Shown here: piece after piece, positions 1 to 4,866 of the stretch
How the letters are laid out: each line of letters opens with the position of its first letter
Numbering within the stretch: position 1 is the stretch's first letter
Origin: Candidatus Stahliibacteriota bacterium
Lineage (GTDB): Bacteria; Hydrothermota; UBA3073
DNA length: 5,008 nucleotides
Reading direction: 5' to 3'
Assembly (NCBI GenBank): GCA_030627085.1
Contig: DAOUSS010000129.1
Coordinates: 1 to 5,008 of the forward strand
Position numbers and translations under genes: made by a program
Notes under the pieces: generated by a model
Databases searched by the model: none
Seen by the model: the letters and a program-made list of their open reading frames with translations, nothing else
What the model was told of the DNA's origin: nothing

Positions 1-1
1 A

Positions 2-73
2 GACCCAAAAGAGATACGGGAAAAGGCGTTCAAAGCGGGAATAAATATTGTCGTATATGCAATGGCGTATTAA
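2..73 (+). CDS. C-terminal end of an unidentified protein (possibly DUF4159-like)
   Basis: An open frame enters from the left edge and ends with TAA at 71-73. It codes for 23 residues ending KAGINIVVYAMAY. The mix of charged helix and a hydrophobic terminal strand reads like a genuine protein C-terminus, and the stop falls just before the insertion sequence, so the IS did not truncate it. The ending resembles the tail of DUF4159 proteins as I remember them (a K-x-G-x-N-I-V-x-Y-A pattern), but 23 residues cannot prove a family. It is the only + strand gene in the window. Confidence 0.4.
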   Translation, partial: DPKEIREKAFKAGINIVVYAMAY

Positions 74-80
74 AAAATAT

Positions 81-102
81 GGTTCAACTCCATTTTAGTT
101 GA
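81..102 (+). repeat. Left terminal inverted repeat of the ISL3 element
   Basis: This 22-base repeat starts GGTTCAACTCC and ends TTTTAGTTGA. It matches the reverse complement of 1401-1422 except at two adjacent bases (AA here, TT at the other end). It contains the transposase stop codon at 95-97. Confidence 0.93.
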
Positions 103-1315
103 TACGAATACCAGGGAAAGCCTGTTTAGCTTTAAGAATGAAGTACTTAGTATCTAAGAAACCATATGCATTGCGTTTGATTACTTTAAGTTTATTGTTT
201 ACGCCTTCAAGTTTGCCTGTATGGATAGAATATCGACAATGATTGAGGATCCCTTCTCGGTAACGCTCAAGCCTTTTTGCGAATTGAATGACAGATGGAA
301 TTCTACTCTCTTGTGCGAGAGCACACCAGTTTTCAAGTGCCCTTTCAGCGCATCGGGTATACTTGTACTTCCAAATCCTCTTGAGGGCATCCTTAAGGAG
401 ATACACAGTAAAGAGACTTTGATTGAGTTCCAACAACTCTTTCAGATGCGGCTTCTCCTCTTGTCTCAGGTTTATCTTGTTCTTGAGAAGGAGATACTTA
501 GATCCCTTGATAATCTTCTTCTCCTCCTCAGTGGCTTTTCGATACTCCTGGTTGCGGACATTATTGATCACTTTGTTGAATGCCTGAACTACATGGAAAA
601 GATCAAAAACAATCTTAGCATTAGAACACCATTTCTTTACAGCCGAAATGAAAGGGTCCCACATATCCATAACGACTGCCTCAATCTTATTCCGATTCTC
701 CTCCGGCATGCTCTCGAAAAAAGCTTCGAGAGTGGACATTTTTCTCCCTTCCCCTATCCAAACAATTCTGCCAGTGGGGTAGTCCAGGACTACTGTGAGG
801 TAGTCATGATGTGGACCCCTGGATATCTCATCCACAGCGAGGATCTTGAGGTCTTGATAATCTGTCCCTCCAAATTCCTCTTCCAGAAACCTTTTGTCGA
901 TTCTCTTGACCACTTTCCAGTCAAGATTCAAGAGCTTTGCCACTTCCTTGATGGACATTACCTTGCACAGATCGTGAATATATCGTGCCAGTCGATTGGT
1001 GACATGGGCATATGGCTCTACAAAGCCCAAATACTCGATACAAATGCATCCACAATTACTGCACTTAACCTTTCGGTAAGTAAAAACAAGCCATACCTCT
1101 GCTGTAGCAAAGTTGAGATCTCGCACTGCCCTGCGAGCTGTTGCGTGGACTCTCGGGGTCTTTTCTCCACAGGCATGGCAGACTGGGGTAAATCTACTAT
1201 CGGGTTTTATATCAATCCGAGCAAGTGCAGCGTTAGGAGTGACCGATTGAGCTATAATCTTGACACGGGGGAAAGGGAAGTATTGCTTTATACTACAACT
1301 GATATAACTGGACAT
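95..1315 (-). CDS. ISL3-family DDE transposase
   Basis: This 406-residue protein would bind the IS ends and catalyse cut-and-insert transposition. An N-terminal zinc-binding region has C46-x-x-C49 and C85-x-x-C88. A helix-turn-helix-like stretch follows at about 118-140 (SIKEVAKLLNLDWKVVKRID). The DDE catalytic core shows D162 in ILAVDEIS, D217 in VVMDMWDPF with a following FDLFHVVQAFN segment (237-247), and E370 in GKLEGVNNKLK near the C-terminus. The KRNAYGF tail is characteristic of ISL3 enzymes. The length is usual for the family and there is no frameshift. The start is well supported: AAGGAGGT at 1321-1328 lies five bases before the ATG. The stop codon is inside the left terminal repeat. 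Confidence 0.95.
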   Translation of the reverse strand: MSSYISCSIKQYFPFPRVKIIAQSVTPNAALARIDIKPDSRFTPVCHACGEKTPRVHATARRAVRDLNFATAEVWLVFTYRKVKCSNCGCICIEYLGFVEPYAHVTNRLARYIHDLCKVMSIKEVAKLLNLDWKVVKRIDKRFLEEEFGGTDYQDLKILAVDEISRGPHHDYLTVVLDYPTGRIVWIGEGRKMSTLEAFFESMPEENRNKIEAVVMDMWDPFISAVKKWCSNAKIVFDLFHVVQAFNKVINNVRNQEYRKATEEEKKIIKGSKYLLLKNKINLRQEEKPHLKELLELNQSLFTVYLLKDALKRIWKYKYTRCAERALENWCALAQESRIPSVIQFAKRLERYREGILNHCRYSIHTGKLEGVNNKLKVIKRNAYGFLDTKYFILKAKQAFPGIRIN

Positions 1316-1377
1316 CTGAGACCTCCTTTCTTAGTTTTTGGTATATATTATACCAATAAAGGTCGAAGATGTCCAGT
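1307..1377 (-). promoter_or_regulatory. Inverted repeat that can hide the transposase start codon
   Basis: ACTGGACATC (- strand, 1377-1368) is perfectly complementary to GATGTCCAGT (1316-1307), which contains the ATG at 1315-1313. The upstream arm covers the -35 box, so it is absent from mRNA made by the element's own promoter. It is present in any transcript reading in from the flank, where it could pair with the start codon. IS10 and IS50 use this arrangement to limit transposase made by readthrough. The pairing is visible in the sequence; the function is inferred. Confidence 0.6.
1347..1375 (-). promoter_or_regulatory. Promoter of the ISL3 transposase
   Basis: On the - strand, TGGACA (1375-1370) and TATAAT (1352-1347) are separated by 17 bases, one mismatch from the sigma-70 consensus. 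Transcription should begin near 1340, about 25 bases before the start codon. A perfect 6-bp inverted repeat, GGTATA-tat-TATACC (1340-1354), overlaps the -10 box and could be a protein-binding site. Confidence 0.8.
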
Positions 1378-1400
1378 ATTTATTTCAAAGAACTACTCCG

Positions 1401-1422
1401 TCAACTAAAATGGAGAAGAACC
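1401..1422 (-). repeat. Right terminal inverted repeat of the ISL3 element
   Basis: Read on the - strand, it starts GGTTCTTCTCC and ends TTTTAGTTGA, agreeing with 81-102 at 20 of 22 bases. It lies upstream of the transposase promoter and marks the promoter-side end of the element. Confidence 0.93.
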
Positions 1423-1441
1423 GTATTTTCTTTTTTCAGGT

Positions 1442-1457
1442 CTGACCCCATTTTCCC
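1442..1457 (+). repeat. Left copy of a 16-bp direct repeat around the toxin-antitoxin module
   Basis: CTGACCCCATTTTCCC matches 2416-2431 at 15 of 16 bases in the same orientation. It lies between the IS end and the antitoxin stop codon. The GGGGTCAG core (opposite strand) resembles a short dispersed repeat seen in many bacterial genomes, sometimes near IS200-like Y1 transposases. That link is from memory and no Y1 gene is present here. Confidence 0.5.
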
Positions 1458-1479
1458 ATTAAGGATTTTTGTGGGTTTT

Positions 1480-1731
1480 CTACACTGCTACTCCCTCAGG
1501 GAAAACCTCCACTGGGACGGAAATGGTTTTATTCCACTTTTCTTTTGTCTGGATCCTCCGCTCAATCTCTTTGGCCACTTTAGCAGTGAGATATTTCTCA
1601 CCGCATTGCTGGCAAACCCCAGCCGGTACATCCTTAAAGATATACAACTTTCCTTTATAACGATAGTCTAATTCAACCCTATCGCCCTTCACTTCTCCGC
1701 CACAAAAGGAACAATCTCCGTATTTATGCAT
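1480..1731 (-). CDS. YgiT-type zinc-finger antitoxin
   Basis: This 83-residue protein has two CxxC pairs, C7-x-x-C10 (CSFCGGEV) and C40-x-x-C43 (CQQCGEKYL), and ends near a TISVPVEVF strand. That is the layout of the YgiT/MqsA N-terminal zinc-finger family (TIGR03831 type). These are antitoxins that bind the toxin through the zinc domain. Unlike MqsA, it has no C-terminal helix-turn-helix DNA-binding domain, so repression of its own promoter may need other factors. An ATG 33 bases upstream (1764) is in frame, but the start at 1731 is preferred: AAAGGAGGT at 1739-1747 lies seven bases before it, and the family usually begins close to the first cysteine pair. The gene overlaps the toxin end by 8 bases, indicating translational coupling. 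Confidence 0.82.
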   Translation of the reverse strand: MHKYGDCSFCGGEVKGDRVELDYRYKGKLYIFKDVPAGVCQQCGEKYLTAKVAKEIERRIQTKEKWNKTISVPVEVFPEGVAV

Positions 1732-2047
1732 TGCTCTTACCTCCTTTAGTTCTGGTTCTTTCATCGACCCATTTTGGCAGTTTTGGTATATATACTGTTA
1801 TTATTCTAATCCATTTTATGGGCGTATAACCACAGACTATGTGAATTGGTCGATTTTGTGAATAGCCGAGGACAAGACAACTTGGTCCCCTTGGATCATT
1901 GGGATAATCTTCCAATATCTCTCCATTTGAAATAGCCGTTTCTAAATCAGAGATTATTATACCTTCAGCATACCTTTCCTTTTCTGCATGAAAACTAATT
2001 TCGTACTCGTCACTCCTTATCTTCTCCTTGATTTCTTCAATCTCCAT
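1724..2047 (-). CDS. DUF4258 family protein, probable toxin of a type II toxin-antitoxin pair
   Basis: This 107-residue protein shows the DUF4258 landmarks in order: ISFHAEKERYAEGI (17-30, with H20 and R25), GEILEDYP (42-49), GPSCLVLG (54-61), RPIHIV (66-71, with H69), IITVYIP (82-88) and W93 near a basic tail. DUF4258 proteins are thought to be related to the RelE/MqsR-type toxins that attack mRNA. The pairing with a YgiT-type zinc-finger gene is the usual one for this family. The conserved histidines and arginine are the likely functional residues, though RNase activity is inferred. The start is the only suitable ATG. Here the toxin gene comes before the antitoxin, as in mqsRA. The nearest ribosome site is weak, consistent with low toxin production. 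Confidence 0.8.
   Translation of the reverse strand: MEIEEIKEKIRSDEYEISFHAEKERYAEGIIISDLETAISNGEILEDYPNDPRGPSCLVLGYSQNRPIHIVCGYTPIKWIRIITVYIPKLPKWVDERTRTKGGKSNA
1739..1747 (-). promoter_or_regulatory. Strong ribosome binding site that sets the antitoxin start
   Basis: AAAGGAGGT, read on the - strand within the last codons of the toxin gene, is nearly perfectly complementary to the 16S rRNA tail. It lies seven bases before the ATG at 1731. The toxin gene has only a weak, distant AAGGG (2059-2063, 11 bases from its ATG), so translation should favour the antitoxin. Confidence 0.75.
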
Positions 2048-2084
2048 CAGATTCTTGACCCTTAACCTCGTTGGACTAATGTTT

Positions 2085-2191
2085 TCGGTTGCCTTTAGCG
2101 ACCGATTGGGATACCTCGTTGTATCCGAGCAAGTTCACCTGCCCGCGGAAGGAATATCCTCCCGATACAGTAGTATATACAAAGTGAACTT
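2085..2191 (-). promoter_or_regulatory. Structured 5' leader of the toxin-antitoxin operon
   Basis: Between the predicted transcription start (about 2222) and the toxin ATG lie about 175 bases with no gene. They contain three hairpins. In transcript order, AAGTTCAC (2191-2184) pairs with GTGAACTT (2138-2131) around a 45-base loop that holds a smaller AGGA-ata-TCCT stem (2150-2160). Next, GGATAC (2126-2121) pairs with GTATCC (2114-2109). Last, TCGGT (2105-2101) pairs with ACCGA (2089-2085), extended by inner GC pairs. All pairs are exact apart from one G-T in the third stem. I do not recognise a known riboswitch or T-box. It could be a regulatory leader, a small RNA, or the remnant of a palindromic repeat. 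Confidence 0.45.
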
Positions 2192-2228
2192 CCGATATAC
2201 ATCTTATCAACTTCTATCCTTTGCTTCC

Positions 2229-2257
2229 ATTTTATCACACATTTTATAAAAAGTCAA
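2229..2257 (-). promoter_or_regulatory. Promoter of the toxin-antitoxin operon
   Basis: On the - strand, TTGACT (2257-2252) and TAAAAT (2234-2229) are spaced by 17 bases, close to the sigma-70 consensus. The spacer contains the palindrome TTTTATAAAA (2242-2251), a plausible operator for autorepression. The predicted start near 2222 leaves a leader of about 175 bases before the toxin gene. Confidence 0.7.
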
Positions 2258-2415
2258 GAAAATTTTTGGGGAAAGTTCTGAGAAAAGTAGTGTCCTGTTA
2301 CCTCTTGTTATTATATGATAGAGACCACCAGAGATTCAATTCCTGGTTTTCTCACCATGATTCAATCCTACCGTAAAATATTGTTTTTGTTAAGCAAGAA
2401 GTCAAATAGTTGAAC
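2258..2415. other. Intergenic stretch with no recognisable gene
   Basis: This lies in the 419-base gap between the toxin start and the PorV-like stop codon. The left part of the gap holds the leader and promoter described separately and the right part a 16-bp repeat. I see no open frame with a ribosome site, no RNA gene and no convincing terminator in the AT-rich remainder. Confidence 0.5.
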
Positions 2416-2431
2416 CTGACCCCATTATCCC
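2416..2431 (+). repeat. Right copy of a 16-bp direct repeat around the toxin-antitoxin module
   Basis: CTGACCCCATTATCCC differs from 1442-1457 at one base. The two copies are 974 bases apart and enclose the antitoxin, toxin, leader and promoter. It lies 36 bases downstream of the PorV-like stop codon. Confidence 0.5.
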
Positions 2432-2466
2432 CGCTCTTCATCTCTGCCTCATTATTGGCAATTTCT

Positions 2467-3435
2467 TTATCTTTTCGTATGTGTCCATGAGTTTGGTGGA
2501 TATTGCCCTCTGAAGGAGAGTTTAACCCTATTAGTTTGGAGCGGATATTCTGGCTCAACCCCTAAGTCGATGTAAAATCCTTCTTCCAATTTGATCCCTA
2601 TACCATAGCTAAAACCAGTCCTTTCTGTATTTTTATTTATATCCAATAGGCAGCCACCACGAAGAAACAGGAAATCTTTATAGGAGTATTCAATCCCAAA
2701 AGAAAAATAGAAGAAATTCTCATCATTGATCGACTCTGTAAAATTTCTAACTATGTCCGCTGTCCCCAGAATGCTGTAGTCTCCAAGATTTGGGGATTTA
2801 TAACCGAGACCCATTCGTAAAAGAGAGGGCAAAGGTGCTTCAAATCTTCCTTCAAATGTAGTATCTTCAAATAAGGTATAACTGTATGTGATAGAAGGTC
2901 CTATATTTTGGATAGCACAACCGATACTTAAGTTTTCTTTCCTATATAGCATTGAAATATCAACCGCAGAATAGTAATTATCCATCCTTATATCCCACAT
3001 GGGGAGCATAGGACTGATAGAAAGCAGTCTCGCTCCAAAGCCAATGGAAAGGTCTTTGCCAATCCTTCTCCCATAGGAGAGCTTGTGCGAGATATCTGTG
3101 CCGCCATCTTTGTGGTTATAAATAGCGCTAATGCCTATTCTTCCGCCAATTATTGTGAGAGGGAAGGAGACACCCCAGAAATCATACCTTTCCCCTCCAC
3201 CAAAAATTAAGGGATATGGACACCATCCACCAGTACCACCAAAAGACAAGCCGTTCTGGAATCCTAATCCGGCGTCATTGTAGTAAGATGCGTAGATATC
3301 GTCCGAGATTGCTACAAATGCTGATGATAGTCCTGCAGCCCTTCCGTTCGGAGTCACTATCAAAAAACTCGCATCATCGGATGAGTAGACCACACAGGGC
3401 AGTATAACTATGAGACCTACAAGAATTCTCTTCAT
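2467..3435 (-). CDS. PorV/PorQ-like outer-membrane beta-barrel protein
   Basis: This 322-residue protein begins with a signal peptide (MKRILVGLIVILPCVVYS, cleavage near residue 18-20). The signature of the PorV/PorQ family follows: ASFLIVTPNGRAAGLSSAFVA (22-42) and a NDAGL (53-57) that corresponds to the usual NPAGL. The rest is alternating aromatic and glycine-rich strands typical of a FadL-like barrel. In type IX secretion, PorV works at the outer membrane as a shuttle that receives cargo after translocation. Many lineages carry several paralogues beside individual cargo genes. The gene starts within the stop codon of a T9SS sorting-domain remnant (ATGA overlap, 3432-3435) and has no strong ribosome site of its own, so it was probably translated by coupling. 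The last 13 residues or so (GQYPPNSWTHTKR) extend past the final barrel strand and look atypical. Confidence 0.75.
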   Translation of the reverse strand: MKRILVGLIVILPCVVYSSDDASFLIVTPNGRAAGLSSAFVAISDDIYASYYNDAGLGFQNGLSFGGTGGWCPYPLIFGGGERYDFWGVSFPLTIIGGRIGISAIYNHKDGGTDISHKLSYGRRIGKDLSIGFGARLLSISPMLPMWDIRMDNYYSAVDISMLYRKENLSIGCAIQNIGPSITYSYTLFEDTTFEGRFEAPLPSLLRMGLGYKSPNLGDYSILGTADIVRNFTESINDENFFYFSFGIEYSYKDFLFLRGGCLLDINKNTERTGFSYGIGIKLEEGFYIDLGVEPEYPLQTNRVKLSFRGQYPPNSWTHTKR

Positions 3436-3679
3436 TTTATCAATACTATCTTCTTCGTCTCCTCATAACTATCAGTTTTAAGCCTTGCGAAATAAATGCC
3501 TGATGAGAGACTTCTGCCGTTGAATCTTACAGTATGATAACCGCCTCAAGCCTGTTATCCACGAGTACCTTCGCCTCTTTGCCCAATACATCGTAAATCT
3601 TGAGACTAACTTCTTCTTTCTTTGACATTGCAAATTCAAACACCGCTTTTCTCCTAAATGGGTTTGGATATATACTGGT
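3432..3679 (-). pseudogene. Remnant of a T9SS type A C-terminal sorting domain, frameshifted
   Basis: Reading the - strand from 3679 gives TSIYPNPFRRKAVFEF, then VSLKIYDVLGKEAKVLVDN, the hallmark of the Por-secretion tail (TIGR04183 type): an NPF motif followed by the IYDVLGK strand. At about 3541-3543 one base is missing (GCGGTTAT where GC-x-GGT-TAT is expected). In the next frame the domain continues as YHTVRFNGRSLSSGIYFARL and ends TKKIVLIK with TGA at 3432-3434. Such domains direct cargo through type IX secretion and are normally the last 80 or so residues of large proteins. Here the passenger is missing: three stop codons in the same frame separate the domain from the lipoprotein gene upstream. 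It is an orphan, decayed domain, or a single sequencing error could make the shift. Its stop overlaps the PorV-like start. Confidence 0.85.
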
Positions 3680-3700
3680 TTAAAAATGGTGTTATCTCTT

Positions 3701-4114
3701 CTATTCCTTTATCAGGTTGGAATCTGTACACACTGGTACCAGACTATCAATAATATTTTTCGGCCACCATTTTTCATTTATGATTTCATACTCCCCGTTA
3801 CCGCGATAATATACAAAAACATAACGACAGGGATGCGACCAGTATGCTTCAGGCTCATCGTCAATGAAAAAGAACCAACAATCGTCTCTTGGTATGTATT
3901 CCTTATCACCGTCATATCTAGGCTTAACAACGGTTCCAGACTCCATCAGAGTTGGTAATTCGTAAATCTCTTTCCCTTCTATATTATTTTCCAATATCTC
4001 TTTGAGGACTATCTCTTCTGCTTCTTTTAAGGAAATAACGGCAGTTCTTGAGCAGGAAAAAATACTAATGAGGCACAGAAAGAGAAGTCCTGAATGATTT
4101 TTTACTTTCATCAT
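3701..4114 (-). CDS. Small putative lipoprotein of unknown function
   Basis: This 137-residue protein is not a family I recognise. It starts with a lipoprotein-type signal peptide whose hydrophobic core (LLFLCLISIFSC) ends in a cysteine with I-F-S before it, a passable lipobox. A charged helix follows (LKEAEEIVLKEILENN), then a compact domain rich in aromatic and acidic residues with DDCWFFFIDDEPEAYWSHPC and RYVFVYYRGNGEYEI, then NEKWWPKN. The two cysteines in DDCW and SHPC could form a disulfide. The ATG at 4114 is chosen because GAAGGGGGT sits just upstream (4120-4128); a TTG at 4132 lies before that site, and the next ATG (4111) is an alternative. The stop lies 21 bases before the T9SS sorting-domain remnant. 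Confidence 0.7.
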   Translation of the reverse strand: MMKVKNHSGLLFLCLISIFSCSRTAVISLKEAEEIVLKEILENNIEGKEIYELPTLMESGTVVKPRYDGDKEYIPRDDCWFFFIDDEPEAYWSHPCRYVFVYYRGNGEYEIINEKWWPKNIIDSLVPVCTDSNLIKE

Positions 4115-4120
4115 TAACCA

Positions 4121-4126
4121 CCCCCT
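4121..4126 (-). promoter_or_regulatory. Ribosome binding site of the small lipoprotein gene
   Basis: AGGGGG on the - strand lies six bases before the ATG at 4114 and nine before the one at 4111. It excludes the in-frame TTG at 4132, which would place this site inside the coding region. Confidence 0.6.
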
Positions 4127-4298
4127 TCCCAAAGCGATCTATAATTGAGCCATAGGATTTGGATACAGCTCTTATCGTTTGATTTCGTTGTTATCTCAGT
4201 GATTTCAAAGGTATTATGAAAAGAATGTCAGTAATAATTGGAGACATTGGAAAAGTTTCAGGACAAATCGCCTCTTAATGTGTGTTATATGCCGTCGC

Positions 4299-4727
4299 TC
4301 ATTCTTCATCTTCTCTAACAATCAAAAATTTATGATGACGATTGTGAGCGCGATCAAATTGTTCTAATCTTAAATTTTTACCATCAAACCAATAATCAAA
4401 TTCTCCATTCAAAATTAAAGTCCAGTCAAACTCAGCTGTATGGGGTGCCGTATCATTCAAAACCATTTTGTCATCTATAATTGAGTATTTACCACCACCA
4501 GATGGAGGCAAAAGATAATTTTCGCCCCAGCAAGAATAACTCGTGTCAGTAAATATGAACGTCGCAGGTCCGCTATCTGTGAATGAACTATCTGTATTAT
4601 AGTAATGAGTAATTGAATAAGTCCCCTTGTAACATCCTGGTTGAAAAATCTTTTGTGAGTCAAATAGATTACAAGTCATGCAACCTATTAAGATAAAGAT
4701 GAATGGCAAAAATGCAAATTTTTTCAT
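4299..4727 (-). CDS. Small putative lipoprotein, possibly lipocalin-like
   Basis: This 142-residue protein has a clear lipoprotein signal peptide: MKKFAFLPFIFILIGC, with LIGC a good lipobox, so the mature protein would start at C16. The mature part is almost all short beta strands: GCYKGTYSITHYYN, GPATFIFTDTSYSC, GKYSIIDDKMVLND, then FDWTLILNGEFDYWFDGKNL and a final HHKFLIVRED. The order of an opening G-x-Y-x-G-x-Y strand, a Y-S-I-x-D-D-K turn and a D-G-K-x-L strand resembles small lipocalin-like proteins of Bacteroidota-type genomes. That is a fold guess, not a family assignment. GGGGG (4732-4736) precedes two adjacent ATGs (4730 and 4727); the second gives the better spacing. A TTG at 4745 is less likely. 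The stretch from the stop to the next gene (4115-4298) has no clear promoter or terminator. Confidence 0.7.
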   Translation of the reverse strand: MKKFAFLPFIFILIGCMTCNLFDSQKIFQPGCYKGTYSITHYYNTDSSFTDSGPATFIFTDTSYSCWGENYLLPPSGGGKYSIIDDKMVLNDTAPHTAEFDWTLILNGEFDYWFDGKNLRLEQFDRAHNRHHKFLIVREDEE

Positions 4728-4765
4728 CATTCCCCCATTTTGCAATCTCTAAAAGCGATGGCAGA

Positions 4766-4842
4766 TAACGGCTGGCGGATATGGGAAGTTGCCTAAGGCA
4801 ATTTGGGCGTAGTCGAAGGAGAAGCCGTATGTCCGAGCGTTA
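4766..4842. other. Imperfect 77-bp palindrome with attC-like layout
   Basis: TAACG (4766-4770) pairs with CGTTA (4838-4842). After an unpaired spacer (5 bases on the left, 2 on the right), CGGATATGGG (4776-4785) pairs with CCGTATGTCCG (4825-4835), leaving one unpaired G and two G-T pairs. Inside lies a second hairpin, AAGTTGCC-taa-GGCAATTT (4786-4804). Outer AAC/GTT boxes, an unpaired spacer, an inner arm with an extrahelical base and a variable loop match the plan of integron attC sites, whose length range includes 77 bp. The outer box does not fit the full RYYYAAC/GTTRRRY consensus and no integrase is visible. A dispersed palindromic repeat is the main alternative. Confidence 0.35.
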
Positions 4843-4849
4843 GCACCGA

Positions 4850-4866
4850 GCAATCCAAAGGATTGC
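4850..4866. repeat. Perfect 7-bp hairpin
   Basis: GCAATCC-aaa-GGATTGC forms a stem of seven pairs with a three-base loop, eight bases beyond the attC-like palindrome. No T-run follows on either strand, so it is not an obvious intrinsic terminator. It may belong to the same repeat unit as the neighbouring palindrome. Confidence 0.5.

Larger units (their letters stand above)
81..1422 (-). mobile_element. Complete ISL3-family insertion sequence (1342 bp)
   Basis: The element consists of one transposase gene bounded by 22-bp terminal inverted repeats that match at 20 of 22 positions and begin GGTTC. Both the GG start and the single DDE transposase are typical of ISL3 elements. The transposase stop codon lies inside the left repeat, and its promoter lies between the start codon and the right repeat. 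The frame is intact, so the copy may still be active. ISL3 elements normally create 8-bp target duplications, but the flanks here (aaaaatat at 73-80 and gtattttc at 1423-1430) are not direct repeats. The match between the two ends continues outward for about 7 bases (aaaatat against aaaatac on the other strand), so the exact ends could lie slightly further out. Confidence 0.92.

Noticed and set aside
221..1408. A 395-codon open frame on the + strand opposite the transposase
   Set aside because: It is the antisense shadow of a clear ISL3 transposase, has no family features or good ribosome site, and runs through the transposase promoter toward the terminal repeat.
1430..1479. Terminator after the antitoxin gene
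   Set aside because: Only a tiny GGTC-a-GACC palindrome is present, too weak to call.
1732..1764. Upstream ATG (1764) as antitoxin start
   Set aside because: The near-perfect AAAGGAGGT at 1739-1747 points to the ATG at 1731 and would lie inside the longer frame; the extra 11 residues also fall before the usual start of the zinc-finger family.
2028..2249. A 73-codon + strand open frame over the toxin leader
   Set aside because: No ribosome site and no family resemblance; the region is better explained by the promoter and hairpins on the other strand.
3686..3958. A 90-codon + strand open frame opposite the first lipoprotein
   Set aside because: It is antisense to a gene with a signal peptide and ribosome site and shows no recognisable protein features.
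4115..4132. TTG at 4132 as start of the first small lipoprotein (and TTG at 4745 for the second)
   Set aside because: In both cases the G-rich ribosome site would fall within the coding region, and double ATGs directly after it give a normal lipoprotein signal peptide.
4276..4298. GTTATATGCCG after the second lipoprotein stop as a second attC-like end
   Set aside because: No complementary partner with a suitable arm was found between it and the next gene.
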